Source of the DNA: Algoriphagus vanfongensis DSM 17529
Lineage (GTDB): Bacteria; Bacteroidota; Bacteroidia; Cytophagales; Cyclobacteriaceae
Assembly: GCF_000429465.1 (NCBI RefSeq)
Contig: NZ_AUBX01000010.1
Coordinates: 248,001-312,000 of the forward strand
Direction: 5' to 3'
Length of the DNA: 64,000 bases
A program made the position numbers and the translations under genes. The notes under the pieces were generated by a model. The model saw only the letters and a program-made list of their open reading frames with translations. It was not told where the DNA came from and searched no databases. This document shows, piece after piece, positions 45,209 to 56,570 of the stretch (position 1 is its first letter; every line of letters starts with the position of its first letter).

Positions 45209-46062
45209 GGGCGAATCAATTTAATTTTCACTTCTGCCTGTAGGCTAGACTGAGCGGTTCCGAAATAATCTCCCTGAACAGGCATTGTGAGATTAGGATC
45301 TGCATGCATACCCAACGGAATGTAGCGATGGTCGGTCAGCAAGCCCAAAGAAGGATCCAACCCTACCCAGCCGGCACCCGGCAAATACACTTCAAGCCAA
45401 GCATGCAATTCGTGGCCTTCTCCCATGTCTGGATTAAAAGCATAGCCAGACACAAAGCGGGCCGCCAAGCCCATACTTCTCAGCATCTCAAGCTGCATGT
45501 GGGCCAAATCCCTACAGGAGCCAGTCTTTTTCTCAAAAGTATCTCTAGCAGGCCAAATATTCTGTTCGTGACGAATCTGATGCTGCCAGTTTTGATAAAT
45601 CTGCTGAGTCAATTTGACTAGAAAATCCACCAGTCCTTCTGACTCACGGACGAGTGGTACTATAAACTCTTGAAAATCTATTTGAGGATCTTTTTCTAAA
45701 AATGGAATTAAAAAGCTATTCAAATCTTGGTAATTGAACAAAGGGAAGTCTGAGTTCCATGCCGAGTCTTCAAAGCTCTTATCCAAAATAAAACCAAATG
45801 GATTAAAGGAATTCAATCTAAAAATCCACTCTGTCTGGATTTTCAACTCCGCCGTCTCACCACTGAACCAGGCCTGCTGGTACCAGTTTCCTGCTAAGTC
45901 CTGACGGAAATTAGAGTCGGTCGGGTGGGGATAAATGGATACCTGCTGATGCTCTATCCTGAAATAAGGTCTCTGCTGAGGCACCAAAAACAAACGGTGC
46001 ACACCCAGTCCTACCGGACTCGTATAGCGATACTCACTCAGATGTCTGACCTGTATGAGCAT
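45205..46062 (-). CDS. Transglutaminase-like cysteine protease family protein
   Basis: 285 residues. An N-terminal beta domain (HLSEYRYTSPVGLGVHRLFL; the Bact_transglu_N type) is followed by a papain-like core with Cys in KKTGSCRDLAHMQLE, His in HELHAWLEVYLPG and Asp in VGLDPSLGLL. The triad is complete. It is the last of four tightly packed genes with ATP-grasp, alpha-E and Anbu; such transglutaminases are thought to cleave or transfer peptide/isopeptide bonds made by the ATP-grasp partner (published comparative genomics, not shown here). It starts 2 bases after the Anbu stop. Confidence 0.94.
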   Translation of the reverse strand: MLIQVRHLSEYRYTSPVGLGVHRLFLVPQQRPYFRIEHQQVSIYPHPTDSNFRQDLAGNWYQQAWFSGETAELKIQTEWIFRLNSFNPFGFILDKSFEDSAWNSDFPLFNYQDLNSFLIPFLEKDPQIDFQEFIVPLVRESEGLVDFLVKLTQQIYQNWQHQIRHEQNIWPARDTFEKKTGSCRDLAHMQLEMLRSMGLAARFVSGYAFNPDMGEGHELHAWLEVYLPGAGWVGLDPSLGLLTDHRYIPLGMHADPNLTMPVQGDYFGTAQSSLQAEVKIKLIRP

Positions 46063-46064
46063 GA

Positions 46065-46814
46065 TCAGATTTCCTTTTCTTCACTGAGAAGCGTCTCCAC
46101 GCCCAAGGCAGAGTTTAGTACCTCGGCAGGGAGCTTGGCGATGGCATTTTTGAGGCGATTGTTCCAAAAGGTAGAGATGTGTTCCAGCTCTTTCTGCTCA
46201 AATCGTTTTTCAAAAGTCTTATAAGCATCATTTTGAAGCACGACAGTATCTATGGGAAAGTCCACATCATTGGCGGAGATCCTCGTGGCATCAAATGCCA
46301 AAAATGCGCATCTCAGTGCATATTCCAGCGAATCTTCATAGCGAAGCGATCGCTTGAGCACCGGATTGCCAAAACCTGTATTCCCAATGATGACAAAAGG
46401 AGTCCCGCGGTTGATCTCTATCCAATTACCTTGTGGATAAAGCAAATAAAGCCTCGGCTCAGAATCCTGCTCCAGCTGGCCACCGATTATTGAGAAAAGA
46501 TTGAAGTGCAGTCCTGATTCCTCCAAATACGCCTTATCTTCCTTGGCTACGTTTTTGACTTGATTGCCAAACTCATTGACCGCATGAAACAATTTGGTGA
46601 ATGACTCATCTTGCTTCTCGATCACCTCAGAAAAATAGGTAATCGCTTTGTCCCGCACTGACCGAAGACCGCTGGTCATGATAAAAAAAGAATGCTTTTC
46701 CCGATTGACGGTAAAGACCTTTTTGGAAGAAGTGGTCTCATTGCCAGAGGTGATTCTCGTATCTGAAAGGCCCACCAAACCCTGTTTGGTTTTGATGCCT
46801 AGGCAAAATGTCAT
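46065..46814 (-). CDS. Anbu-type proteasome-like hydrolase
   Basis: 249 residues beginning MTFCLGIKTKQGLV. Thr2 would be the N-terminal nucleophile after Met removal, Asp18 in LSDTR and Lys31/32 in SSKKVF match the Thr1-Asp17-Lys33 set of proteasome beta subunits. There is no propeptide, as in Anbu (ancestral beta subunit). Anbu proteins form an open helical ring and have shown little peptidase activity in vitro. The start overlaps the alpha-E stop by one base (TAATG). The C terminus (EVLNSALGVETLLSEEKEI) is longer than classical HslV. Confidence 0.92.
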   Translation of the reverse strand: MTFCLGIKTKQGLVGLSDTRITSGNETTSSKKVFTVNREKHSFFIMTSGLRSVRDKAITYFSEVIEKQDESFTKLFHAVNEFGNQVKNVAKEDKAYLEESGLHFNLFSIIGGQLEQDSEPRLYLLYPQGNWIEINRGTPFVIIGNTGFGNPVLKRSLRYEDSLEYALRCAFLAFDATRISANDVDFPIDTVVLQNDAYKTFEKRFEQKELEHISTFWNNRLKNAIAKLPAEVLNSALGVETLLSEEKEI

Positions 46815-47791
46815 TATTGATCCTGAGTTTGTGAGGAGAAATTGTCCCGAAGTCGAAAGTAAGTACTGTCGATCAAATCTGACAGATTATTCAGTTTTAT
46901 TTGCAGATTGTCCAGATACTCATGGAGACCAAAACCTATGATATCCATCACATCTGCAAACTCCAATCGGGACCGGAGCTCTCCCATCGCTTTTTCAGCT
47001 GGATTTTTAAATCCTCCGTCCAAATTGCCAGAGATATGATGCAAGCAGGACTCAGCCTCTTTGAGACAGAAATAAATAGACCTTGGAAAGTAACGATTGA
47101 GCACCAAAAACTCCACCACATTGGAAGGGTCTATGGTGCCATAGACTCTTCTATACGTATTGAAGCCTGTCACAGACTTCAGCAAAGCCATCCAGTGAAG
47201 AAAGTCCAAGGGAGTGCCCACGTCCATACCCGACGGGAGTAGGATATGATACTTGACATCGAGAATACGGGAAGTCTTGTCGGCCCGCTCCAAAAACTGC
47301 CCCAACTGTCGAAAATACCAGCCTTCTACCCGTGCTACGCTATTATCCGCGATCCCATAGATGAGCAAAATCTGATTTTTGATCCGTTCGAAAAAATACC
47401 TTGGATCTGATTTTTTCCAGATTTTCTTATCCTTACCCTCGAGCATCATGTAGTAGAGTTCATTGGCTTTTTCCCAAGTCTCTTTACTTAGATTCTCTCG
47501 GATAATTCGGGCATTTTCCCGAGCTCTCATCACAGAGGAAAGCATGGAATTAGGGTTTTGAGGATCAAAAGCCAAAAAATACAATACTTCATTTTTCCCA
47601 AATTCCTGGTAGTGTGCCGTGAAGAGTTCCCAATCGCCCGTGGCAGCTACGAGAGGTTGCCACTGTTCTTTAAGATCCACCGGCAAATCTTGCATGAGGT
47701 TGAAATTGACATCGATAAACCGGGCATAATTTTCAGCACGCTCTAGATATCTCCCCAGCCAATAAATATGGTTTGCTACTCTACTTAACAT
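46814..47791 (-). CDS. Alpha-E domain protein (DUF403, COG2307)
   Basis: 325 residues, all helical. It begins MLSRVANHIYWLGRYLERAENYARFIDVN, the hallmark of the alpha-E family (conserved RxAxxxYWxGRxxERAE). The middle has FFERIKNQILLIYG and FLERADKTSRILDVKYHILL, a second ERA-type repeat. The family is always linked to the COG2308 ATP-grasp enzyme, sometimes fused to it, but its activity is unknown. It starts 9 bases after the ATP-grasp gene. Confidence 0.94.
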   Translation of the reverse strand: MLSRVANHIYWLGRYLERAENYARFIDVNFNLMQDLPVDLKEQWQPLVAATGDWELFTAHYQEFGKNEVLYFLAFDPQNPNSMLSSVMRARENARIIRENLSKETWEKANELYYMMLEGKDKKIWKKSDPRYFFERIKNQILLIYGIADNSVARVEGWYFRQLGQFLERADKTSRILDVKYHILLPSGMDVGTPLDFLHWMALLKSVTGFNTYRRVYGTIDPSNVVEFLVLNRYFPRSIYFCLKEAESCLHHISGNLDGGFKNPAEKAMGELRSRLEFADVMDIIGFGLHEYLDNLQIKLNNLSDLIDSTYFRLRDNFSSQTQDQ

Positions 47792-47800
47792 TTCATTTGA

Positions 47801-49228
47801 TTAATTGTACAACACCCATGTATCCTTACTTCCTCCTCCCTGAGAGCTATTCACCACCAAGGAGCCTTTCTTCAAAGCCACCCGAGTGAGTGCTCCCGGA
47901 ATCACTTCTATTTCATTCCCATACAGGATATAAGGTCTCAAATCCACATGCCGTGCCTGTACACCCTCTTCGGTCAGAGAAGGCACCGTGGAAAGCGACA
48001 ATGTCGGCTGCGCTATGTAATTGGTAGGATTGGCCTTGATCAGTTCTTTGAACTTTGCATGCTCTTCCGAGCTTGCTTTGGGACCGATCAGCATCCCATA
48101 TCCACCTGCGGCATTTGTCTCCTTGACGACCAACTCGTGAATATGATCCAAGACATACTTGCGGTCTTTTTCTTCTCTACAGAGATAGGTAGGGACATTG
48201 TTGAGAATCGGATCCTCTCCTAGATAGTATTTGATAATCTTTGGCACATAGGCATAGACGGCTTTGTCGTCCGCCACTCCAGTGCCAGGTGCATTGGCCA
48301 AAGCCACATTGCCAGCTTTATAAGCTTCAAAAATACCCGGAACTCCAAGCATAGAATCAGGCCTAAAAGTCCTCGGGTCTAAAAACACATCATCAATCCT
48401 GCGGTACAAAACATCTATCTGCTCCAGCCCTTTCGTAGTCTGCATGTAGACTTTTTTGTCCTCCACGATCAGATCTACACCATTCACCAGTTCCACTCCC
48501 ATCTGCAATGCAAGATAGGAATGCTCGTAATAGGCCGAATTGTAGATTCCCGGTGTCAATACTCCTACGACCGGTTTGGCCTTATTGGAAAGATGCTGGA
48601 GCATTCTAAGAAGCTTAGCAGGATAATCCGACACTGGACGAATACCTTTCTGGTTGAAAATATCCGGATAAGCCCTTTTGATAATTTCCCGACTCTCCAG
48701 CATGTAGGATACACCCGAAGGACAGCGTAGATTATCCTCGAGGATATAGTATTCACCGTCTTTGTTTTTGACCAAATCAGTACCTGTGATATGGCACCAG
48801 ATGCCCTTAGGAGGTGTCAGCCCTACGCAGGGTTTGAGATAGTCCTTGCTTCCCAAAATCAATTCCTCTGGGACAATCCCGTCTTTTAAAATCTTCCGAT
48901 CATTATAGATATCCTGAAGAAACAGGTTAAGTGCGTAGGTTCGCTGCTTCAAGCCAGATTCGAGATGAAGCCATTCCTCATTGGGAATGATCCGGGGAAT
49001 GATATCTAGATGCAAGATCTTCTCCAAACCTTGATTGTCATGATAGACATTGAAGGTCATCCCCATTGCCTTCTGGGTTTGATTGGCTGAAAACTGCAGA
49101 TGATTCATTTTTTTCAGCGCAATTTTTTTCAGCCCCTGCGAAAATTCTTCGTAATGCTGACGAATGACTCCTGTCTCGGTAAACATTTCATCATAATGGT
49201 CGGAGGCATTGTACCCTTCTATTTTCAT
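47801..49228 (-). CDS. Circularly permuted ATP-grasp peptide-ligase-like protein (COG2308)
   Basis: 475 residues. Conserved segments: QRTYALNLFLQDIYNDRKIL, GIWCHITGTDLVKNKDGEYY, ILEDNLRCPSGVSYMLE (metal-site Glu/Asn), NAPGTGVADDKAVYAYVPKI, VVKETNAAGGYGMLIGP (ATP lysine and glycine loop) and SSQGGGSKDTWVL at the C terminus. The permuted ATP-grasp fold is predicted to form amide bonds, perhaps making or tagging peptides. It is the first gene of the ATP-grasp / alpha-E / Anbu / transglutaminase operon; the 132 bases upstream show no consensus promoter. Confidence 0.95.
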   Translation of the reverse strand: MKIEGYNASDHYDEMFTETGVIRQHYEEFSQGLKKIALKKMNHLQFSANQTQKAMGMTFNVYHDNQGLEKILHLDIIPRIIPNEEWLHLESGLKQRTYALNLFLQDIYNDRKILKDGIVPEELILGSKDYLKPCVGLTPPKGIWCHITGTDLVKNKDGEYYILEDNLRCPSGVSYMLESREIIKRAYPDIFNQKGIRPVSDYPAKLLRMLQHLSNKAKPVVGVLTPGIYNSAYYEHSYLALQMGVELVNGVDLIVEDKKVYMQTTKGLEQIDVLYRRIDDVFLDPRTFRPDSMLGVPGIFEAYKAGNVALANAPGTGVADDKAVYAYVPKIIKYYLGEDPILNNVPTYLCREEKDRKYVLDHIHELVVKETNAAGGYGMLIGPKASSEEHAKFKELIKANPTNYIAQPTLSLSTVPSLTEEGVQARHVDLRPYILYGNEIEVIPGALTRVALKKGSLVVNSSQGGGSKDTWVLYN

Positions 49229-49432
49229 AAAAGTCTGATATAAGTCGATTTATAATATAAAATCAATCTTACACTAATTCAAAAATTATCGATGTTATTT
49301 AAAAATAAGTCAATAAAATATCTTTTTATGGAGAATATTATCATCAATCATCGGGATTAATTGATAAGTCCCAAATCATTAACCTATACTGTTGACTGGT
49401 TTTCTTGTCATTTTTTCATGTATTTTCGAGGC

Positions 49433-50338
49433 ATGTTGAAGACCACACATCCTGCTCCAGAAAGTCGCCTTTTAAAAAAAGACAGTCTCTACAGACAGCT
49501 CAAAGATGCCTTGTTTATAGCAATAGGAGTAGTCATGGCCAGCATCGGACTTAAAGGTTTTTTGCTTCCCAATGGCTTCTTTGATGGAGGTGCGATGGGT
49601 ATGTCACTACTATTGGAGATGCTGACTCCGGTCAACTTGTCTCTCTTGATTATCATGGTGAATATTCCGTTCATACTTCTGGGTGCCAAGCAGGTTTCCG
49701 TTCCTTTCGCAATCAAAAGTACCTTGGCCATTTTTGGCCTTGCTCTACTCGTACACTATATCGAAGTACCTGCCATCACGGCTGACAAACTATTGATTGC
49801 AGTTTTTGGAGGTTTTTTTCTGGGTTCGGGAATTGGTTTTGCGATCCGGGGAGGTGCTGTGATCGATGGTACAGAAGTCTTGGCCATCTCAGTCAGCCGC
49901 AAATCCAGTTTGACAGTGGGTGATTTTATCACTGTTTTCAACGTTTGCCTTTTTATCGTCGCAGCAATTTTTGTAGATATCGAAACAGCCATGTATTCCA
50001 TGCTGACCTATTTCTCCGCTTCCAAAACCGTCGATTTCATCATCAATGGAGTGGAAGAATACTTGGGCGTGATGATCATGTCTCCGCACAATGAAGATAT
50101 CAAGCAGATGATTTCTTTCGACTTGGGACGAGGGGTCACGGTTTTGAAATCAGATGGTGGCTATGGAGCCAAAGCTCAAGAGCTTCCAGACCGGAAAGTG
50201 CTATTTTGTGTCATTACACGATTGGAAGTGACACGCCTACTCAGTGAGGTCAATAAAATCGATCCATCGGCTTTTGTAATCCAATACCCGATCAAAGACA
50301 CGAAAGGTGGAATGATCAAGAAAAGACCACTTCATTAG
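49433..50338 (+). CDS. YitT family membrane protein (DUF161 and DUF2179)
   Basis: 301 residues from the ATG at 49433; ATGs at 49418 or 49361 are alternative starts. Five to six membrane segments (ALFIAIGVVMASIGLKGFLL, LSLLIIMVNIPFILLGA, LIAVFGGFFLGSGIGFAI). The YitT pattern PNGFFDGGAMGMSLLLE is clear. A C-terminal cytosolic DUF2179 domain (about 215-300) includes LGRGVTVLKSDGGYG and VLFCVITRLEVTRLLSEV. Transport role suspected in the family but undefined. Divergent from the Anbu operon. Confidence 0.9.
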   Translation: MLKTTHPAPESRLLKKDSLYRQLKDALFIAIGVVMASIGLKGFLLPNGFFDGGAMGMSLLLEMLTPVNLSLLIIMVNIPFILLGAKQVSVPFAIKSTLAIFGLALLVHYIEVPAITADKLLIAVFGGFFLGSGIGFAIRGGAVIDGTEVLAISVSRKSSLTVGDFITVFNVCLFIVAAIFVDIETAMYSMLTYFSASKTVDFIINGVEEYLGVMIMSPHNEDIKQMISFDLGRGVTVLKSDGGYGAKAQELPDRKVLFCVITRLEVTRLLSEVNKIDPSAFVIQYPIKDTKGGMIKKRPLH

Positions 50339-50339
50339 A

Positions 50340-50477
50340 GCCAAGATGTTAGACTCTAGAAGCAAGACATTAGGTATTGAAAGTAGAAGCAGTTTTGAAC
50401 TAATGATCGTAAATGCAAAAAGCCAAGAGAATAAACTCTTGGCCCTTGATTCTTGGTTCTTAATTCTTGATTCTTAA
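50340..50477. repeat. Degenerate AAGAATC-type intergenic repeat
   Basis: Minus strand reads CTTAAGAATCAAGAATTAAG followed by AACCAAGAATCAAG, then the metG terminator. The plus-strand start (CCAAGATGTTAGACTCTAG) is of the same simple purine-rich type. It looks like decayed short tandem repeats between convergent genes. Confidence 0.5.
50417..50443 (-). terminator. metG terminator
   Basis: Minus strand GCCAAGAG, loop TTTATT, CTCTTGGC then TTTTT. Confidence 0.85.
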
Positions 50478-52531
50478 GAAATCGTTGATCCACTCGCTGT
50501 TCCTTCGTGAGGAGTCAGGAGCTTCAGCTTTCCATCTTTGTCTTCTGCCATCAGAATCATTCCTTCAGAATCGATTCCCATCATTTTTCTTGGTGCCAGG
50601 TTGATCAACATGGTCACTTGCTTTCCTACCAAAAATTCAGGTTCGAAATGCTCCGCTACGCCGCTGAGCACCGTTCTTTCACCGAGCCCAGTATCTACTT
50701 TCAACTTGATCAATTTCTTGGATTTGGGCATTTTCTCCGCTTCCAGTATGGTCACCACCCGCATATCCAATTTGGTGAAATCATCATAGGTAATGATCTC
50801 TTTCATGGCAGGCATCGGTGCATTTGCAGCTTCGTTCATCTTTTTGGCGTCTAATAATTTTTGTACTTGTGCTTCTACTACTTGGTCCTCGATCTTTTCG
50901 AAAAGCAATCCCATCTGCCCGATTGTAGTACCTTCTACCAGCAAATTAGGATTTCCAGCTTGATTCCAGGTAGGGTTTTCTAGCCCGAAGAGATCTACCA
51001 ATTTCTGAGCGGTGAATGGCAAGAATGGCTCTGAAACAATCGCCAAACTGGCGGCGATATTCAGCGCAATATTCATAATGGTCGCCGTTCGCTCCTCATC
51101 GGTCTTGATGGTTTTCCATGGCTCTGTATCAGCCAGGTATTTATTCCCCAATCGAGCCAAATCCATCATGATTCCCAAGGCTTCACGGAATCTATAGCGC
51201 TCCACGGATGCGGCGATTTTGGAAGGGAATTCTGCCAAAGCATCCAAAACCTCCTGATCATATCCGGTCAATTCGCCTTTCGCAGGGATCACTCCCTGAT
51301 AATATTTCTGAGTCAAGACTACTGCTCTATTGACGAAATTGCCATAAATCGCCACCAGCTCCGAGTTGTTTCTTCCTTGAAAATCCTTCCAACTGAAGTC
51401 ATTGTCTTTGGTTTCTGGCGCATTGGCGGTCAACACATAGCGAAGTACATCTTGCTTGCCTGGGAATTCCTCCAAATATTCATGCAACCAAACCGCCCAG
51501 TTTCTAGAAGTGGAAATTTTATCCCCTTCCAGATTCAGGAATTCATTCGCAGGCACATTGTCTGGCAATACGTAGTCTCCATGTGTCTTGAGAATAGCCG
51601 GGAAAATAATGCAGTGGAAGACGATATTGTCTTTGCCAATGAAGTGCACCAACTTGGTCTCTTCATCTTTCCAATAAGGCTTCCAATCTTTCCCATTTTG
51701 CTCCGCCCACTCTTTGGTAGAAGAAATATATCCTATCGGCGCATCAAACCAAACGTAGAGAACTTTGCCATCCGCGTCCTGCAGAGGAACTTTGATCCCC
51801 CAGTCCAAGTCACGGGTCATGGATCTAGCCTGCAAGCCGTCTCCAGCTTCGAGCCAAGATCTACACTGTCCCAAAACGTTGTTTTTCCAGTCCTCGGCAT
51901 GCTCTTCGAGAATCCACTTTTTCAGGAAATCCTGATATCTCGCCAAATCCAAAAACCAGTGTTTGGTCTCCTTCAAAACGGGCGTTCCTCCACTCAATTT
52001 GGACTTTGGATTGATCAAGTCGGTCGGGCTCAGCGAAGAACCGCACTTTTCGCACTGATCTCCATAGGCATTTTCAAAGCCACATTTGGGACAAGTTCCC
52101 TCGATATAGCGATCAGCCAAAAACTGACCTGCTTCCTCGTCAAAATACTGCTCGGTACTTTGCTCCAGAAACTCCCCTTTTTCATACAAATCCTTGAAAA
52201 AGCCCTGAGCTGTCTCATGATGAATGGGAGCCGAAGTTCTGGAATAATGGTCAAAACTAATTCCGAATTGCTCGAAACTGTTTTTCATCATGGCATGATA
52301 AAAATCCACCACTTCCTGTGGGGTTTTGCCTTCTTTCTTGGCTTTGATAGTGATGGCGACTCCGTGCTCATCAGAGCCACAGACATACAGCACATCTTTG
52401 CCCTGAGATCTCAAAAATCTCGCATAAATATCTGATGGCACATAGCATCCGGCCAAGTGGCCGATATGAAGTGGACCATTGGCATAGGGCAATGCCGAAG
52501 TAATCGTATATCGCTTGAAATTCTTACTCAT
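50474..52531 (-). CDS. metG: Methionyl-tRNA synthetase
   Basis: 685 residues, full length. The class I HIGH motif is PLHIGHLAG and the KMSKS motif is KISTS (KISTSRNW). The zinc knuckle carries four Cys ([17 protein letters not shown]). The anticodon-binding helical domain follows, then an appended C-terminal tRNA-binding OB fold (about 575-685; [20 protein letters not shown]) that also dimerises the enzyme. It charges initiator and elongator tRNA-Met. A -7 element TATCTTTG lies 37 bases before the ATG, and a clear terminator follows. Confidence 0.98.
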   Translation of the reverse strand: MSKNFKRYTITSALPYANGPLHIGHLAGCYVPSDIYARFLRSQGKDVLYVCGSDEHGVAITIKAKKEGKTPQEVVDFYHAMMKNSFEQFGISFDHYSRTSAPIHHETAQGFFKDLYEKGEFLEQSTEQYFDEEAGQFLADRYIEGTCPKCGFENAYGDQCEKCGSSLSPTDLINPKSKLSGGTPVLKETKHWFLDLARYQDFLKKWILEEHAEDWKNNVLGQCRSWLEAGDGLQARSMTRDLDWGIKVPLQDADGKVLYVWFDAPIGYISSTKEWAEQNGKDWKPYWKDEETKLVHFIGKDNIVFHCIIFPAILKTHGDYVLPDNVPANEFLNLEGDKISTSRNWAVWLHEYLEEFPGKQDVLRYVLTANAPETKDNDFSWKDFQGRNNSELVAIYGNFVNRAVVLTQKYYQGVIPAKGELTGYDQEVLDALAEFPSKIAASVERYRFREALGIMMDLARLGNKYLADTEPWKTIKTDEERTATIMNIALNIAASLAIVSEPFLPFTAQKLVDLFGLENPTWNQAGNPNLLVEGTTIGQMGLLFEKIEDQVVEAQVQKLLDAKKMNEAANAPMPAMKEIITYDDFTKLDMRVVTILEAEKMPKSKKLIKLKVDTGLGERTVLSGVAEHFEPEFLVGKQVTMLINLAPRKMMGIDSEGMILMAEDKDGKLKLLTPHEGTASGSTIS

Positions 52532-52567
52532 GTATGGAGAGGTATTTTCTTATTCTTATTCAGCTCG

Positions 52568-52575
52568 CAAAGATA
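52568..52575 (-). promoter_or_regulatory. -7 element of metG
   Basis: Minus strand TATCTTTG, about 37 bases before the start; no clear -33. Confidence 0.5.
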
Positions 52576-52585
52576 GGGAAAACCC

Positions 52586-53230
52586 TCAAAGCGGATCAGG
52601 TGCATTGGTAAATTCCTCCCTCGCTTCCTCCGTGAGGATGCCATTGTAGATGATCGTGATCGCCTGATCGTAGATATCCGCAGGCGGGATTTTCATTCCT
52701 TTTTGGATTGATTCTGGAAATTGATTCAAAAATTTGGGATCCAGCAAGGATTGGACAGCTGAGGCATATAAAGTCACCACTAGGCTTACATTCAGGTTCT
52801 TTTTGACCAGCCCCTGCGCTATCCCCTGCTCGATCAGTTTCTGAAAACGTAGGAAAGCAGATTCATTGATATAATCTCTCAGATCCTCCCAAACCTCCGG
52901 TGCATGCTCTCGAAGGTCTTCAAAAAGGCTGGGATTGATCGGTGCCAAATGCTGGGCAATGACGGAAAGGGAAGATTTTAGCTTGAGGGGGAAAGGGATG
53001 TAGCGATTGTCCAAAATCGCCTCCACCTTGGCTGTCATTCGGGTTTTCAGTTTTTCAAAAGATGCCTGAAGCAGTTCCAATTTACCCGGAAAATACTTAT
53101 AAAGCGTCTTTTTGCTCATGGTCAGTTCCTGAGCGATGTCATCCATCGTGGTGTGTCTATAGCCTTTGTCGAGAAAAAGCTGATAGGCTTTGTCCAAAAT
53201 TTTACTTTCTATGCTGCTTTTCTTGCTCAT
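52586..53230 (-). CDS. TetR/AcrR family transcriptional regulator
   Basis: 214 residues from the ATG at 53230 (MSKKSSIESK). The upstream in-frame TTG at 53254 falls inside the predicted -7 promoter element, so it is rejected. The N-terminal helix-turn-helix is HTTMDDIAQELTMSKKTLYKYF, typical of TetR. The ligand-binding C-terminal domain (about 60-214) has no recognisable specificity; a LREHAPEVWEDLRDYI segment occurs in efflux-linked members. The flanking genes (metG, ligA) are housekeeping, so its target is probably elsewhere or itself. Confidence 0.93.
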   Translation of the reverse strand: MSKKSSIESKILDKAYQLFLDKGYRHTTMDDIAQELTMSKKTLYKYFPGKLELLQASFEKLKTRMTAKVEAILDNRYIPFPLKLKSSLSVIAQHLAPINPSLFEDLREHAPEVWEDLRDYINESAFLRFQKLIEQGIAQGLVKKNLNVSLVVTLYASAVQSLLDPKFLNQFPESIQKGMKIPPADIYDQAITIIYNGILTEEAREEFTNAPDPL

Positions 53231-53251
53231 GCCAGAGGGGATGCTTTGGGG

Positions 53252-53259
53252 CAAAGATA
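53252..53259 (-). promoter_or_regulatory. -7 element of the tetR-type gene
   Basis: Minus strand TATCTTTG, 21 bases before the chosen ATG at 53230. Confidence 0.5.
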
Positions 53260-53390
53260 ATCAGATTCATTAGTGAAACTTAGGAAGGGCAAATGCCAAT
53301 ACTAAAATCTAAATTGTGACAGCTATTGACTCGCACCATCTATTTTTTCATCATTTCAATTTTTCATCTTTCAAATCCCACTAAATTTAA

Positions 53391-55865
<2,475 letters not shown>

Positions 55866-55900
55866 AATAAGGACGCATTATGATTTAATGCGTCCTTATT
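55866..55900. terminator. 15-bp hairpin between convergent ligA and the DUF4230 gene
   Basis: Perfect stem AATAAGGACGCATTA / TAATGCGTCCTTATT, loop TGATT, starting at the ligA stop and containing the DUF4230 stop codon. The T-tract is weak, so it may act as a shared terminator or as a 3'-end stabiliser. Confidence 0.7.
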
Positions 55901-56502
55901 CCTTTCAATTGCTCCTCCCCTTCTACCACCATTTCCTCATACATCAGAGTCCATCCCATGGTACTGGTCAGCTGATAGATCGAAGCTAGCTCGCTCATCA
56001 GCCGATCTCGGGCATCCTTTTTCAAATCTGATCGATCGATTTTCTGTCTCAATTTATCCGTGACGGTAGTTTTGATTTTGTTATAATCTTTGGCACCAAA
56101 TTGATTGAGATAATCCTGTGTCACATCGTAATACTCAATTTCCGGGTAGATATTGACGACTGGATCAGGGATTTTTGTAATTCGGACGGTTTTGGATTCC
56201 AAGTCTACTTCTGTTTCCAGTTTCCTGAGGTCGTACTCCACGGTAGCTTTGGCATTGACCACGACCAGTGCTTTCTTGTCGGATTTGATGATATCGAGAA
56301 AGAAATTCTGGGAATTTTTGAAAGTAAACACCTGAGAATAATGTCCCTCCGTGACAATCAACTTGCCGACTTGTAGGATTTGCTCTTGGATCAAAGAAGA
56401 TTCTTCTCGGATCTGATCCTTATCCTCTTTCTTATCCATCCAATACCACAATCCCCCCAATATCAGGGCGGCGACAATAAATCCATTGATAAATCGGTTC
56501 AT
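55885..56502 (-). CDS. DUF4230 family membrane-anchored protein
   Basis: 205 residues. One N-terminal membrane helix (GFIVAALILGGLWYWM), then a periplasmic DUF4230 domain: ILQVGKLIVTEGHYSQVFTF, KKALVVVNAKATVEYDLRKL and KIPDPVVNIYPEIEYYDVTQ. The family is widespread in Bacteroidota and Firmicutes; its function is not known. It stands alone, convergent with ligA, and shares a hairpin with it. Its last codons and stop form one arm of the hairpin. Confidence 0.88.
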   Translation of the reverse strand: MNRFINGFIVAALILGGLWYWMDKKEDKDQIREESSLIQEQILQVGKLIVTEGHYSQVFTFKNSQNFFLDIIKSDKKALVVVNAKATVEYDLRKLETEVDLESKTVRITKIPDPVVNIYPEIEYYDVTQDYLNQFGAKDYNKIKTTVTDKLRQKIDRSDLKKDARDRLMSELASIYQLTSTMGWTLMYEEMVVEGEEQLKGIRTH

Positions 56503-56570
56503 GAGGGGAGTATTGAGTGATTTAGTTTGAATGCTATAACGTCCTGCAAGAATTGAAGTTTAACCAGAAA

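Noticed and set aside
51377-52435. 352-residue plus-strand open frame opposite metG
   Set aside because: Antisense shadow of the metG coding sequence; no recognisable motifs, while metG is complete on the other strand. The 271-residue frame opposite accC (17200-18015) is rejected for the same reason.
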